A DNA stretch of 64,000 nt from NCBI GenBank assembly GCA_964500775.1, contig CAZCQG010000005.1:10918-74917 (forward strand). Reading direction: 5' to 3'. Shown in pieces: positions 1 through 8,369 of this stretch (positions are counted from its first letter, which is position 1; each line of letters opens with the position of its first letter). The DNA comes from CAZCQG01 sp964500775 (lineage in GTDB: Bacteria; Campylobacterota; Campylobacteria; Campylobacterales; CAZCQG01). The translations under genes were made by a program, and so were the position numbers. Below the pieces are notes generated by a model. That model had not been told where the DNA came from. It worked only from the letters and a program-made list of their open reading frames with translations, and did no database searches.

Positions 1-2
1 TC

Positions 3-1190
3 ACCCAAAAGCGATTGCACGGCGACAAAGCGATGTTCTACAAAAAGCTTGATAATGTGTATGAGCCGACTTTTGAAGAAAAACACGACAATTTTATCAA
101 GCAAGGTTCTATAAACCTAGACACTATCTCCGAACAATCGCTCACGACTCTGCTTATCGACGGAGAGCAAATGTTTGCCCTCAAATATTCTCTTCAAAAC
201 GGTGAATTTGCGTTTGTCGCCCTCATCTCCAAAGAGCTGCTTTTTCAAACGCCTCATCGTGAGTTATTGCGAATCGGAGGGGGAGTTTTTGCCGTAGGAT
301 TTGTCGGATTGGCGGGGATTTTTTACTTTCTCTTTCCGTTGTTGCGAGAAAACACGAAAATATTCAACCTATACAAACAGAGCGAGACGGAACTAAAAAA
401 ACTAAACAGCGCTCTAGGAGAACGGGTAGATGAAGAGGTGGCAAAAAGGCGTTCACAAGAGGTGCTTTTGATGCAGCAAGCGAAATTTACCCAAATGAGC
501 GAAATGCTCAATAATATTACGCACCATTGGAGGCAACCGCTCAACGTAATCGCACTCAATATTCAAAACATAGAGGATATTTATAGTCTAGGGGAGATGA
601 CCGAGGAATTTATGCACGATAAGGTCGAATCTACGATGGAGGTCATCCAAGAGATGTCCGACACGCTAAGCGAATTTGGCGGATTTATCGCCAACGATGA
701 CGTAAAAAGATATTTTTCAATACGTGAATGTTTGAAAAAAACGCTCAAACTCCACGAACCCTCGCTAAAAACGTATCATATAGCATTGCAGTGCGAATGC
801 GACGTAGACGGAGGTATGTTTGGAAATCCCGCCCATCTGATAAATGCTTTGCAAAATATATTACAAAACGCAAAACAACAACTACAGGCAAGCAATGCGA
901 AAGAGAAGCGAATAGTAGCGACTCTCTATCTAGATGGGCACGGCGAGACGATCGTTATCAAAGTTTGCGATAACGGCGGCGGGATCAAGCCGGATGCGCT
1001 TGAGAAGATATTCAATCCTTTTTTCACCACCAAGGATCTCTCCTCCACGGCGGGAAATGGACTGTATTTCGCAAAACTGATGGTAGAAAAGGGGCTGAAT
1101 GGAGCTATAAAAGGTTACAATGAAAACGAAGGGGCGTGTTTTGAGATAACGCTACCGCTTTCTAAAAACGACTCTATCATTTTTCCTTGA
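3..1190 (+). CDS. Sensor histidine kinase, 5'-truncated by the window edge
   Basis: The reading frame is open to the first bases of the window, so the N-terminal part of the sensor domain is probably missing; a TTG at 15 is only a nominal start. Counting from that TTG, residues 1-85 look like the end of an extracytoplasmic sensor domain, residues 88-110 are one membrane helix, and a coiled coil follows to about 160. The H-box is ITHHWRQPLN near residue 170, a variant common in Campylobacterota kinases. The N-box (NALQNILQNAKQ) and the G1 box (DNGGGIKP, about 322) show a complete ATPase domain. The protein should autophosphorylate and pass phosphate to a partner regulator that is outside the window or encoded elsewhere. 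Its end overlaps the convergent aroK by 14 bp. The signal sensed is unknown. Confidence 0.85.
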   Translation, partial: TQKRLHGDKAMFYKKLDNVYEPTFEEKHDNFIKQGSINLDTISEQSLTTLLIDGEQMFALKYSLQNGEFAFVALISKELLFQTPHRELLRIGGGVFAVGFVGLAGIFYFLFPLLRENTKIFNLYKQSETELKKLNSALGERVDEEVAKRRSQEVLLMQQAKFTQMSEMLNNITHHWRQPLNVIALNIQNIEDIYSLGEMTEEFMHDKVESTMEVIQEMSDTLSEFGGFIANDDVKRYFSIRECLKKTLKLHEPSLKTYHIALQCECDVDGGMFGNPAHLINALQNILQNAKQQLQASNAKEKRIVATLYLDGHGETIVIKVCDNGGGIKPDALEKIFNPFFTTKDLSSTAGNGLYFAKLMVEKGLNGAIKGYNENEGACFEITLPLSKNDSIIFP

Positions 1191-1692
1191 CCTTGAGTAT
1201 TATCTCATCAACTACTTCATCGATACTCTTTCTCTCTACGTCTACGACGATATGCGCGCTCTTTTCATACAGCTCAAAGCGGCTATCATAAAGTAGCTTG
1301 GCTTTGTTTCTATCTTTGAAAAGGGGGCGTTTTTTGAATTTCTTTTTGGCATTTGGATGTTCGGAGAGGCGTTTGAGTATCCACTCAAAAGAGGCTTTGA
1401 GGTAGACCACGGTGCCGAGGCTTGGGAGATTGTTTACCTTGTAGAATCCACCGCCGCAAGAGACTATGGTGTTTTGCACATTAGATTCCAACCAGTTCGC
1501 ACATTTTTGCTCTAGCTCCCGAAAATAGGGTTCTCCCTTTTTTTTAAATATCTTTTTTATCTGCCGTTTTTCTAGGCTGACGATAAGATCATCGGTATCG
1601 ATAGCAAACATCCCCGTCTTTTTAGCAAGTTTCCTCGCCGTACTCCCTTTGCCCACACCCATAAAACCTATGAGTAGGATATTCTTACTCAT
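1177..1692 (-). CDS. aroK: Shikimate kinase
   Basis: Phosphorylates the 3-hydroxyl of shikimate with ATP in the cytoplasm (chorismate pathway). The 171-residue length is normal for the family. Walker A is GFMGVGKGS at residues 8-16, followed by DTDD (shikimate and Mg binding), the GEPYFRELE segment, CGGGFY, and RPL in the lid region. I chose the ATG at 1692 because MSKNILLIGFMGVGKG is the family N-terminus and AAAAAGGAG lies about nine bases upstream; the longer frame to 1749 reads through a repeated leader sequence and is probably not translated. The leader is one of three copies of a 79-bp repeat that contains the Shine-Dalgarno. The gene lies downstream of hemC on the same strand, separated by the repeats and an assembly gap. 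Confidence 0.93.
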   Translation of the reverse strand: MSKNILLIGFMGVGKGSTARKLAKKTGMFAIDTDDLIVSLEKRQIKKIFKKKGEPYFRELEQKCANWLESNVQNTIVSCGGGFYKVNNLPSLGTVVYLKASFEWILKRLSEHPNAKKKFKKRPLFKDRNKAKLLYDSRFELYEKSAHIVVDVERKSIDEVVDEIILKVKEK

Positions 1693-1767
1693 CTTTATTT
1701 CACTCCTTTTTGAACAAGTCCAAAAAGGACTCCTCGGCGGAGTGCCCACGCGCAGTGAGCCGCGCTT
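1689..1767 (-). repeat. 79-bp leader repeat, copy 1 (contains aroK RBS and start)
   Basis: First of three near-identical 79-bp units at 1689-1767, 1781 onward (cut by the gap) and 1936-2014. Read on the minus strand it holds an inverted repeat, AGTCCTTTTTG / CAAAAAGGAGT (plus-strand 1721-1731 and 1702-1712), whose 3' arm is the aroK Shine-Dalgarno. A competing shorter hairpin AGTCC-TTTTT-GGACT uses the same 5' arm. A further ACTCC-GCCGA-GGAGT hairpin lies upstream. Pairing could therefore hide or expose the ribosome binding site. The pairing is read from the sequence; a regulatory role is inference. Confidence 0.75.
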
Positions 1768-1780
1768 AGTTTTACATTTT

Positions 1781-1835
1781 TCATCTTTATTTCACTCCTT
1801 TTTGAACAAGTCCAAAAAGGACTCCTCGGCGGAGT
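1781..1835 (-). repeat. 79-bp leader repeat, copy 2 (interrupted by N gap)
   Basis: Starts 92 bp after copy 1 and is identical over the 55 bases visible before the N run. The 13-bp spacer between copies 1 and 2 is AT-rich. It repeats the RBS-like AAAAAGGAGTG and an ATG but has no long frame after it, which suggests duplication of a leader rather than of a gene. Confidence 0.75.
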
Positions 1836-1935
1836 NNNNNNNNNNNNNNNNNNNNNNNNNNNNNNNNNNNNNNNNNNNNNNNNNNNNNNNNNNNNNNNNN
1901 NNNNNNNNNNNNNNNNNNNNNNNNNNNNNNNNNNN
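1836..1935. other. Assembly gap (100 N)
   Basis: Exactly 100 N between two copies of the 79-bp repeat. The size is probably a placeholder. The assembler most likely collapsed or failed to cross a longer tandem array, so the true number of repeat units is unknown. Confidence 0.97.
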
Positions 1936-2014
1936 TCATCTTTATTTCACTCCTTTTTGAACAAGTCCAAAAAGGACTCCTCGGCGGAGTGCCCACGCGC
2001 AGTGAGCCGCGCTT
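1936..2014 (-). repeat. 79-bp leader repeat, copy 3
   Basis: Full-length copy ending 26 bp before the hemC stop codon. It is followed by AT-rich sequence with a CCATTCTCAATTCTCCATT stretch, itself a short internal repeat. The intergenic region 1693-2040 holds nothing else that I can identify. Confidence 0.75.
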
Positions 2015-2040
2015 GAAAATTTTCCATTCTCAATTCTCCA

Positions 2041-2982
2041 TTATTCATCAACAAACGCCATCTCCTCGGCTCTTTGTAGCAGTTCGCGTGCCCCTTTGCC
2101 TAGTGCCTCTTCGGCGAGTTTTTTGCCGATAGTTTTGTAGTCGCTTCTTTGTCCTACGGTTGCTAGCTCTAGCGATTCGCTCCCATCAGGCAAACCGATA
2201 ATGGCATCTACTTTGACGCTTTCCCCCTCTACCTTGGCAAAAACACCGATAGGGACTTGGCATCCACCCTCTAACGCCTTGACGAATTCTCTCTCGATCG
2301 TCGTCTCTATCACCGTCGTTTCGTCGTTGAGTTTTTGGGTGAGCGCATAGGCGTAGCTCCCCTCTTTGACTTCGATTCCAAGGGCGGCTTGCCCCATAGC
2401 GGGGGTCATTATTTTTGTATCTACGGGGACGCAGACTTTGAGGTCGGATTCGATACCAAGTCGCCTGATGCCTGCGTACGCAAGGATGATGGCATCAAAC
2501 TCTCCGTCCTCTAATTTTTTGAGCCGTGTTTGGACGTTGCCTCGGAGCGATTTAGTGCGGAGGTCTTTTCTGTACCGCTTGAGTTGCATTTGTCGGCGTA
2601 AAGAGGTCGTCCCGATGAGGGCGTTTTGCGGGAGGTCGTCGATGCTCGCATACTTGATAGAGACAAACGCATCGCGCGGATCTTCCCGCTTGGTGATGGC
2701 GCTAAGTACTAATGTTTCGGGGAGCTCGACGGGAACGTCTTTGAGCGAATGAACGGCAATATCTACGCTACCGCTTAGCATCTCCTCTTCGATCTCTTTG
2801 GTAAAAAGCCCCTTACCGCCGATCTTGGCTAGCGGCGTATCGAGTATCTTGTCTCCCGTGGTCTTTATGATATTTATCTCCACGCTTAGCCCTTCTTCCA
2901 TCGCTTCTAGCCTAGCCTTGATATGCTCCGCTTGCCAAAGGGCAAGCTTGCTTCCCCGTGTACCGATTACCAATTTATTCAT
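2041..2982 (-). CDS. hemC: Hydroxymethylbilane synthase (porphobilinogen deaminase)
   Basis: Joins four porphobilinogen units into hydroxymethylbilane for haem and sirohaem synthesis, in the cytoplasm. At 313 residues it has normal length. Visible motifs are GTRGSKLALWQAEHI at the N-terminus, KDVP, KREDPRDAF with the catalytic Asp region, GTTSLRRQ and GNVQTRL for substrate carboxylates, and EGGCQVPIG, whose Cys241 should carry the dipyrromethane cofactor. The start overlaps the end of the upstream FxsA-like gene by 8 bp, so it is translated as part of the proS-fxsA-hemC operon. With hemA four genes away and hemB at the far end of the window, most of the early haem route is encoded here. Confidence 0.97.
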   Translation of the reverse strand: MNKLVIGTRGSKLALWQAEHIKARLEAMEEGLSVEINIIKTTGDKILDTPLAKIGGKGLFTKEIEEEMLSGSVDIAVHSLKDVPVELPETLVLSAITKREDPRDAFVSIKYASIDDLPQNALIGTTSLRRQMQLKRYRKDLRTKSLRGNVQTRLKKLEDGEFDAIILAYAGIRRLGIESDLKVCVPVDTKIMTPAMGQAALGIEVKEGSYAYALTQKLNDETTVIETTIEREFVKALEGGCQVPIGVFAKVEGESVKVDAIIGLPDGSESLELATVGQRSDYKTIGKKLAEEALGKGARELLQRAEEMAFVDE

Positions 2983-3403
2983 TCATATCCTTATTGCTCT
3001 TTTTCTCTATCACTTCGACGTCGATTATCGTCTCGTCTTTTTTATACGAATCGTGCGCCCTTTTTACAAATCTCTCTCTTAACAAAAAATGTCCTAGCGG
3101 CGCGGCTAAGAATCCTACTTGAAATACTATCCCCAAAATGTCGGTGAAGAATCCGGGGACTATCAATAAAAAGGCTCCGAGAGCAGAGAAGAGATTGAGT
3201 GCGCTAAACTCCTCCTCGCTAATTTTTCGCTCCCGTAAAAGCTGCATCGTTTGCATCGCTCCGTACCTGAAGTTTGCCAAGATAAAAAACCCGACCAATG
3301 CGCTCAAGATAATCTCCAAAAATGTTAAGAATCCGCCAAGCGCGCTCGCAAACGCGGTACTTATCATCACCTCTAAAAATAGGTAAATGATGAAATATAT
3401 CAA
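2975..3403 (-). CDS. fxsA: FxsA-family membrane protein
   Basis: A 142-residue protein with an N-terminal membrane helix (IIYLFLEVMISTAFAS), a second helix soon after it, then a later hydrophobic stretch (FSALGAFLLIVPGFFTDILG) matching the FxsA pattern in which LLxxPGFxTD is typical. The tail is charged and cytoplasmic. In E. coli FxsA relieves phage F exclusion when overproduced; the general function is unknown. It overlaps proS by 4 bp (ATGA) and hemC by 8 bp, so it is translationally coupled to both. Confidence 0.85.
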   Translation of the reverse strand: MIYFIIYLFLEVMISTAFASALGGFLTFLEIILSALVGFFILANFRYGAMQTMQLLRERKISEEEFSALNLFSALGAFLLIVPGFFTDILGIVFQVGFLAAPLGHFLLRERFVKRAHDSYKKDETIIDVEVIEKKSNKDMNE

Positions 3404-5115
3404 TAGAGCCTCTTTAGTATCTCTTCAAATGCAACATCGCTTTTGATTTTTATTTTTTCGAGATTCTCACGCTCTACCAATTCCACCTCTCCCTCGGCTA
3501 GTCCTTTACCGACCACTACGCCAAGAGGAATCCCGACAAGCTCGAAATCCGCCATCTTCGCGCCGTATCTATCATCTCTATCATCAAGCAAAACCTCTAC
3601 GCCGCGCGCTTTAAGATCGGCGTAAAGTCGCTCGGCAAATGCACTTTGTGATTCGTCTTTGATATTTGAGACGATGATGCTCACGGCAAACGGGGAAGAT
3701 TCTTTGCTCCAAATGCAGCCGCGTGCATCGTGTCGTTGCTCGATGATAGCGCTTATTAGTCGGCTCACGCCGATGCCGTATGTCCCCATTACGAAGTCTT
3801 TGGCTTTCCCGTCGCGATCTAAAAATCGCGCCTCAAGCGGTTCGCTATAGCGTGTCCCGAGTTGGAAGATGTGTCCTACTTCGATTCCTTTTTTGTATTC
3901 TAACTCATGCCCGCACACCACGCACGAATCTCCCGCTTTCACTTCGCAAAGGTCATCATACACAAGCCCTTCAAATTGGCTCAAATCCGCACCCACAAAA
4001 TGGTAGTCTTTTTCGTTTGCGCCGCATACGAGATTCTTCGCATCGCGTAGCGACTCATCAAAGACGAATAATCCATCTTCTACGAAAGTTTTGAGCGCAT
4101 ACGGTCCAATAAATCCCGCAGCTAGTCCAAAACCGGACAACTCCTCTTCTGTTATATCGCCTAACTCGTTGGCATTTACGCTATTTGTCGCTTTGACCTC
4201 TTGGAGATCATCGCTCCCGCGCAAGAAAAAGAAGGCGGGTTTTCTCTCCGCATCAAAATACGCCCATTTGGCGACGCACTTGATGATGTAATAAGGATCG
4301 ACCTTCAAGAAATCACTCACCTCTTCGATACTTTTTACATTCGGGGTCGTAAATTTTGCGAAATCGGCGATCGGCGCTTCGCACGGAGGATGCGGCTCCA
4401 TCCTTTTTGCAGCCTCGATATTTGCGGCATAATCGCAATGTTTACATACCGCCAACGTATCTTCGCCGCTCTCGCTTAGCACCATAAATTCCTTACTCCC
4501 GCTCCCGCCTATCGCACCGCTATCGGCTTCTACTACTCTAAAATCGAGTCCGAGGCGCATAAATATCTTCCGATAGGTTTCCTCCATCAATGCAAACTCG
4601 CGTTGCATATCTTCGACGCTTTCATGGAAACTATACCCATCTTTCATCACAAATTCTCGCGCACGCATAAGTCCAAATCTCGGGCGCATCTCATCACGGA
4701 ATTTCGTATTTATTTGGTAGAGATTGAGCGGCAGGTCTTTGTAGCTTTTAGCACGCTCTTTGACGAGCTCCACCATCATCTCTTCATGCGTAGGGCCGAG
4801 GACGAAAAGATTCTCTTTTCTATCTTTAAATCTAAGTAGCTCCTTGCCGTATTTCTCAAACCTTTTGGACTGCATCCACAGCTCCGCAGGGGTGACAAAA
4901 CCGAGTATCGCCTCTTGCGCTCCGGCATTGTTAAGCTCTTCTTTGACCACTTTTTTTATGTTTTCAAGTACGCGCAATCCTAGCGGCATAAAGTTATATA
5001 TCCCGCTTCCCACTTGTGCTATAAACCCGCCGCGAACCAAATATTCGTGGCTTTTGAGCGTAGCGTCTTTCGGTGCTTCTTTGAGTGTGGGGGCAAATAG
5101 TTTTTTATATCTCAT
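3400..5115 (-). CDS. proS: Prolyl-tRNA synthetase
   Basis: Charges tRNA-Pro with proline. At 571 residues it is the bacterial type with an inserted editing domain between class II motifs 2 and 3. Motif 1 lies in the N-terminal 100 residues, motif 2 is RPRFGLMRAREFVMKDGYSF near residue 140, and motif 3 is GTYGIGVSRL near 440. The insertion (about 230-380) contains the KCVAKWAYFDAE and FIGPYAL segments of the INS domain. A C-terminal anticodon-binding domain follows. The gene sits 6 bp after hemA and overlaps fxsA, in the conserved hemA-proS-hemC order. Confidence 0.97.
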   Translation of the reverse strand: MRYKKLFAPTLKEAPKDATLKSHEYLVRGGFIAQVGSGIYNFMPLGLRVLENIKKVVKEELNNAGAQEAILGFVTPAELWMQSKRFEKYGKELLRFKDRKENLFVLGPTHEEMMVELVKERAKSYKDLPLNLYQINTKFRDEMRPRFGLMRAREFVMKDGYSFHESVEDMQREFALMEETYRKIFMRLGLDFRVVEADSGAIGGSGSKEFMVLSESGEDTLAVCKHCDYAANIEAAKRMEPHPPCEAPIADFAKFTTPNVKSIEEVSDFLKVDPYYIIKCVAKWAYFDAERKPAFFFLRGSDDLQEVKATNSVNANELGDITEEELSGFGLAAGFIGPYALKTFVEDGLFVFDESLRDAKNLVCGANEKDYHFVGADLSQFEGLVYDDLCEVKAGDSCVVCGHELEYKKGIEVGHIFQLGTRYSEPLEARFLDRDGKAKDFVMGTYGIGVSRLISAIIEQRHDARGCIWSKESSPFAVSIIVSNIKDESQSAFAERLYADLKARGVEVLLDDRDDRYGAKMADFELVGIPLGVVVGKGLAEGEVELVERENLEKIKIKSDVAFEEILKRLY

Positions 5116-5121
5116 AAAATC

Positions 5122-6426
5122 TTATTCCTCTTTGTGTTTTAAGTGTTCTTCGCATTTGTATTTATTGAGCATCAGAATCTCTTTATCGATTCCAAACAAA
5201 AGTTTGACCGCTTCGACCACCATATCGGCTTTTGGGTCATCCGCCATCTCTTTAAGTTTTTTGGTCGGATCGTGGAGAAAAGAGTTGAAAGCGTTGTGTA
5301 TCACTTTTTTTACCGCATCTTCCATCTCTGAAGGGATATGCCCTTTGGCGAGTGCTTTTTGTAACTCTTTGATGCTTGATTCCTTGGCAAGGTCTCGCAT
5401 CGCTTTGATGATAGGGTCTACCGACATGGACTGCATCCATTTGTAAAACTCCATCGTGTAGCGTCCCACGATACCGTATGCCGCTTTTGCCTGCTCTTCG
5501 CGGAGACTCATATTTTTACTGACGATGTCTTTGAGGTCATCGACGTAGAAGATATTTATATTTGCATCTTTGATCGTATCGATGTCTCTCGGGACTGCCA
5601 TATCAAACCAAAATCTGTTGAAACTTTTTTGCTCCACCATATCACTAGTGATGATGGTATGCGGAGCACCCGTGGCGGTGAAGAGAATCTTGTATCTATT
5701 GATAAGCTCTTTTATCTTATCAAGCGGCTCGACGGAAATAATGTTTTTATATTCGCTTGAAAGCTCTTTTGCTTTCTCCACGTCTCTATTAACGACGACG
5801 ACGTTACACCCGAGATTTGCGAGATGCTTGATAGCGAGCAGTCCCATCTCCCCTATCCCTATGACTATCGCCACATCGCCGCCTAGCTCACCCATAAGCG
5901 CTTTGGCTTTCGCTACCGCCGCGCTCGCTACCGAGACGGGGTTTTTCGAGATGTCGGTCGTGTTGCGTACCTCGGCGGCACATTTGAAAGCAAAATGCAT
6001 CGCACGGGAGAGTTTTTGGGAGCAGAAACCGTTCTCAAACGCGAATTTAAACGCATCCTTCAGCTGTCCTGCGATTTGCGTCTCACCGACGACCAACGAA
6101 TCTAGACTGCTTGCAACGCTAAAGAGATGGTGCAACGCGCCGTTATCCTCAAACACATCACCTCGCCCCTCTAGCTCCTCTATACTTATGTCCGAATTTT
6201 TATGGAGGAGTTTAAATATCGTCTTGGAAGCTTTAATAGGATTTTTTACGCTTGCGATGATCTCTACTCTGTTGCACGTAGAGAGGATGATAGCTTCGTT
6301 GATATTTTCGCAGTCATTGAGCTTATTCAGTCCTGCTTTGAGCTTTTCTTCGTTATTGAATGCGAGTTTTTCACGTATGGAGAGATCGCTGTTTTTGTGT
6401 GAGTAGCTAATCACTAAATAATGCAT
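5122..6426 (-). CDS. hemA: Glutamyl-tRNA reductase
   Basis: Reduces glutamyl-tRNA(Glu) to glutamate-1-semialdehyde with NADPH, the first committed step of the C5 haem pathway. Length is 434 residues. The catalytic cysteine is in STCNRVEI (Cys51). SLVVGETQIAGQLKDAF follows, then the NADPH-binding Rossmann segment VIGIGEMGLLA near residue 190, and a long C-terminal dimerisation helix. The start shares one base with the end of the polyprenyl synthase gene (TAATG-type junction), so the two are coupled. Confidence 0.97.
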   Translation of the reverse strand: MHYLVISYSHKNSDLSIREKLAFNNEEKLKAGLNKLNDCENINEAIILSTCNRVEIIASVKNPIKASKTIFKLLHKNSDISIEELEGRGDVFEDNGALHHLFSVASSLDSLVVGETQIAGQLKDAFKFAFENGFCSQKLSRAMHFAFKCAAEVRNTTDISKNPVSVASAAVAKAKALMGELGGDVAIVIGIGEMGLLAIKHLANLGCNVVVVNRDVEKAKELSSEYKNIISVEPLDKIKELINRYKILFTATGAPHTIITSDMVEQKSFNRFWFDMAVPRDIDTIKDANINIFYVDDLKDIVSKNMSLREEQAKAAYGIVGRYTMEFYKWMQSMSVDPIIKAMRDLAKESSIKELQKALAKGHIPSEMEDAVKKVIHNAFNSFLHDPTKKLKEMADDPKADMVVEAVKLLFGIDKEILMLNKYKCEEHLKHKEE

Positions 6427-7322
6427 TAAAATTCCCTCTCTATCATATCTCGCACCACCCCTTGGAGTTTTTCTACGTTTTCGCCCGCTACTGCTTCGAT
6501 CGCCTCATATCCGAGTTTTTTTGCGTATTCTATGCTTTTTTGTATTGCTTTTGTATTATAAAGGGTCTCTTTGAGCCACTTTTCTTCTTCTTTATCGCAT
6601 TTTTTACGGAATAGACTTTCTAAGTGTTTTTTCTCTTCAGTCCCGAGCGCTTCATAGGCGTAGATATACGGAAGGGTGGTTTTCCCCTCTACAAAGTCGT
6701 TCATACTCGGTTTTCCTAGCTTTTGGGAATCTTGGGTCACGTCAAGTATGTCATCAACTATCTGAAACGCCAAGCCGAGATTCTTGCCGTAGATTCCAAA
6801 CTTCTTTACGTCCCTATTGCTTAGGAGTGCTGCGCTTATTGCGCTTGATTCGATGAGTGAGGCGGTTTTTTTATAGATCATCTCCATATACATTGCGGTG
6901 TCGGTATTGAAACCCTCTCCCATCTTCACATCCATCAACTCTCCCACCGAGAGCTTGATGACCGCGCTGGAGATCTCTTGCGCTATCGCCGTATCTATTT
7001 TAGTAAGTTCAAAAAATGCTTTTGAGTAGAGGACATCGCCGAACATTATGGCGTTTTTATTGCCGTAGAGTGCATTGAGCGATTCCTCACCCCTGCGGGT
7101 AGTCGCGTCGTCTATTACGTCATCGTGCAGTAGCGATGCGGCGTGTATCATCTCCACTATAGCACAAAGATTTACGCTCGCTTCATTCGCACCTGCTATG
7201 CCGAGGATAAGCTTACTGCGCAACATTTTGCCTTTGGGAAGTTTTTTGAGAAGTTCTTGGTTGTAGGGGTAGCCTAGCTCTTGAATGTATAAAGATATTT
7301 TATTTTGAATAGTCTCTAGCAT
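6426..7322 (-). CDS. ispB: Polyprenyl diphosphate synthase (octaprenyl-type)
   Basis: Trans-isoprenyl diphosphate synthase of 298 residues, likely making the side chain of menaquinone. The first Asp-rich motif is HDDVIDDATTRRG (about residues 66-78) and the second is QIVDDILDV (about 190). The residues before the first motif are small and hydrophobic (MIHAASLL), which points to a long-chain product, but the exact length cannot be read from sequence. Gene order with hemA and proS matches Helicobacter, where the neighbour is called an octaprenyl synthase. The symbol is by that analogy. Confidence 0.88.
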   Translation of the reverse strand: MLETIQNKISLYIQELGYPYNQELLKKLPKGKMLRSKLILGIAGANEASVNLCAIVEMIHAASLLHDDVIDDATTRRGEESLNALYGNKNAIMFGDVLYSKAFFELTKIDTAIAQEISSAVIKLSVGELMDVKMGEGFNTDTAMYMEMIYKKTASLIESSAISAALLSNRDVKKFGIYGKNLGLAFQIVDDILDVTQDSQKLGKPSMNDFVEGKTTLPYIYAYEALGTEEKKHLESLFRKKCDKEEEKWLKETLYNTKAIQKSIEYAKKLGYEAIEAVAGENVEKLQGVVRDMIEREF

Positions 7323-7329
7323 GGCACTC

Positions 7330-7743
7330 CTAGTAAATAATATCGAGCTTGTCGCTCGGCGCGCGGAATCGAAACTCTAGCGTCGCGGTCTTATTTTTCC
7401 TCTCATACTCTTTAAAGCTTAACAACATAAAGGGCGCTTCTTCATACGCACCGTTTGCGCGCAAGAGTTTGAGTTTGTAGCTCTCCCTTTGATGATCTTT
7501 ATAAAGGACAAACTGTTTTACAAAACCATCGTATTTCAGGACAACGACCAGTCCGCTATTTTTGTATAATGTCCAATGAAATACGATATTTTTGCTTTCG
7601 GTATTGAGATTGAGCTTGATGGTAAACTCTTGATCTTTTTTGAGGGTGATCTCACCGCTCTTTTGCCAATATCCGGCAACTTCGGCACTGCTTTGCAAAC
7701 AAAGCGTACCGAGCAAAAACAGAAAAAAGAAAAACCTATTCAT
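7330..7743 (-). CDS. Hypothetical exported protein
   Basis: 137 residues with a clear signal peptide (MNRFFFFLFLLGTLCLQSSA, cleavage near residue 20). The mature part is beta-rich with alternating hydrophobic residues (FTIKLNLN, NIVFHWTLYKN, LVVVLKYDG) and no cysteines, so a small periplasmic beta-sandwich is plausible. It overlaps the upstream DUF2018 gene by 8 bp and lies 7 bp from the prenyl synthase gene. Its place corresponds to the hypothetical gene between ispB and the DUF2018 gene in Helicobacter. Function unknown. Confidence 0.75.
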   Translation of the reverse strand: MNRFFFFLFLLGTLCLQSSAEVAGYWQKSGEITLKKDQEFTIKLNLNTESKNIVFHWTLYKNSGLVVVLKYDGFVKQFVLYKDHQRESYKLKLLRANGAYEEAPFMLLSFKEYERKNKTATLEFRFRAPSDKLDIIY

Positions 7744-7996
7744 TTTGGCTAAGAATCGAAGCCATCATATCCATATAATAGTTTTTCACGCCCGAATCAA
7801 GTGTGTTTTCTTCGTCAAATATGAGCGCCAACACCTCTTTATCGAGATCTTGAAACTTATCTTGCGCGAGCATCTCAAGCGCTACGCATCTTTTTACGAG
7901 CTTATCTATCTCGGAGATACAAAGTTCTCTATTGGCGTTATAAAGGATGTCAAAAAATTTGTCCTTGGGCGTACCCTCGAAAATATCGTCAAACAT
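7736..7996 (-). CDS. DUF2018 family protein (HP0242-like)
   Basis: 86 residues, all-helical in appearance. The N-terminal FEGTPKDKFFDILYNANREL and the C-terminal MMASILSQNE resemble H. pylori HP0242, a small helical protein known for a knotted dimer fold; both position and ends match from memory. It is the first gene of the block that runs to hemC. The molecular role is unknown. The 373 bp upstream of it hold a palindromic insertion rather than an obvious promoter. Confidence 0.82.
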   Translation of the reverse strand: MFDDIFEGTPKDKFFDILYNANRELCISEIDKLVKRCVALEMLAQDKFQDLDKEVLALIFDEENTLDSGVKNYYMDMMASILSQNE

Positions 7997-8016
7997 ATCT
8001 CACCTTCTGTAAAAAA

Positions 8017-8354
8017 AGTAACTTACCGATGTTACGCACACATAGGGGCAAAGCTCCTATGTGTGGCAGGGACACCCTCGGCTATGCTTTCGCATATAGC
8101 CATCGGTTTCAAAGCTAAAAAAGCCAAGCAGTTGGCTTTTTGTATACGCTTTTCACCCTTGCAACCCCCTAAAGCTACCCGCTGAAGCGGGAGATTCAAG
8201 CAGTTTCGCACTTAACCCCTGAAGTCAAGTCAAGCGATACCCTTTATCCCGTGCGGTCAAAGCTTTAGCTTTGGGTACTGCTCGTGGATAACCGGGACTA
8301 AAGCTTGACTTGACTTCAGGGGTTAACAACAAGTGCGTAACATCAGTAACTTAG
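8017..8354. mobile_element. Palindrome-rich MITE-like insertion
   Basis: A non-coding block of about 320 bp bounded by inverted ends: GATGTTACGCAC at 8028-8039 and its exact reverse complement at 8333-8344 (19 of 22 positions match when extended). A 9-bp direct repeat, AGTAACTTA, lies just outside at 8017-8025 and 8345-8353 and could be a target duplication. Inside is a perfect 24-bp inverted repeat (8212-8235 and 8303-8326) and smaller hairpins (CACATAGG/CCTATGTG, AAAGCCAA/TTGGCTTT, CCCGCT/AGCGGG). There is no transposase gene, so mobility would need one in trans. The family is not identified. Confidence 0.65.
8212..8326. repeat. Perfect 24-bp inverted repeat with inner palindromes
   Basis: Left arm 8212-8235 starts TTAACCCCTGAAGTCAAGTC and the right arm 8303-8326 is its exact reverse complement. 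The 67-bp loop contains CAAAGCTTTAGCTTTG and a TTATCC/GGATAA pair. A transcript on either strand would fold into one long hairpin. It lies within the MITE-like block. Confidence 0.9.
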
Positions 8355-8369
8355 TGTAGCAAAATGTAG

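Noticed and set aside
1689..2014. CRISPR array
   Set aside because: Only three units of 79 bp with a 13-bp spacer visible, far outside CRISPR repeat and spacer sizes, and no cas genes.
1693..2040. Reading frames across the 79-bp repeats and N gap
   Set aside because: They consist of repeat sequence and unknown bases; no homology and a better aroK start exists at 1692.
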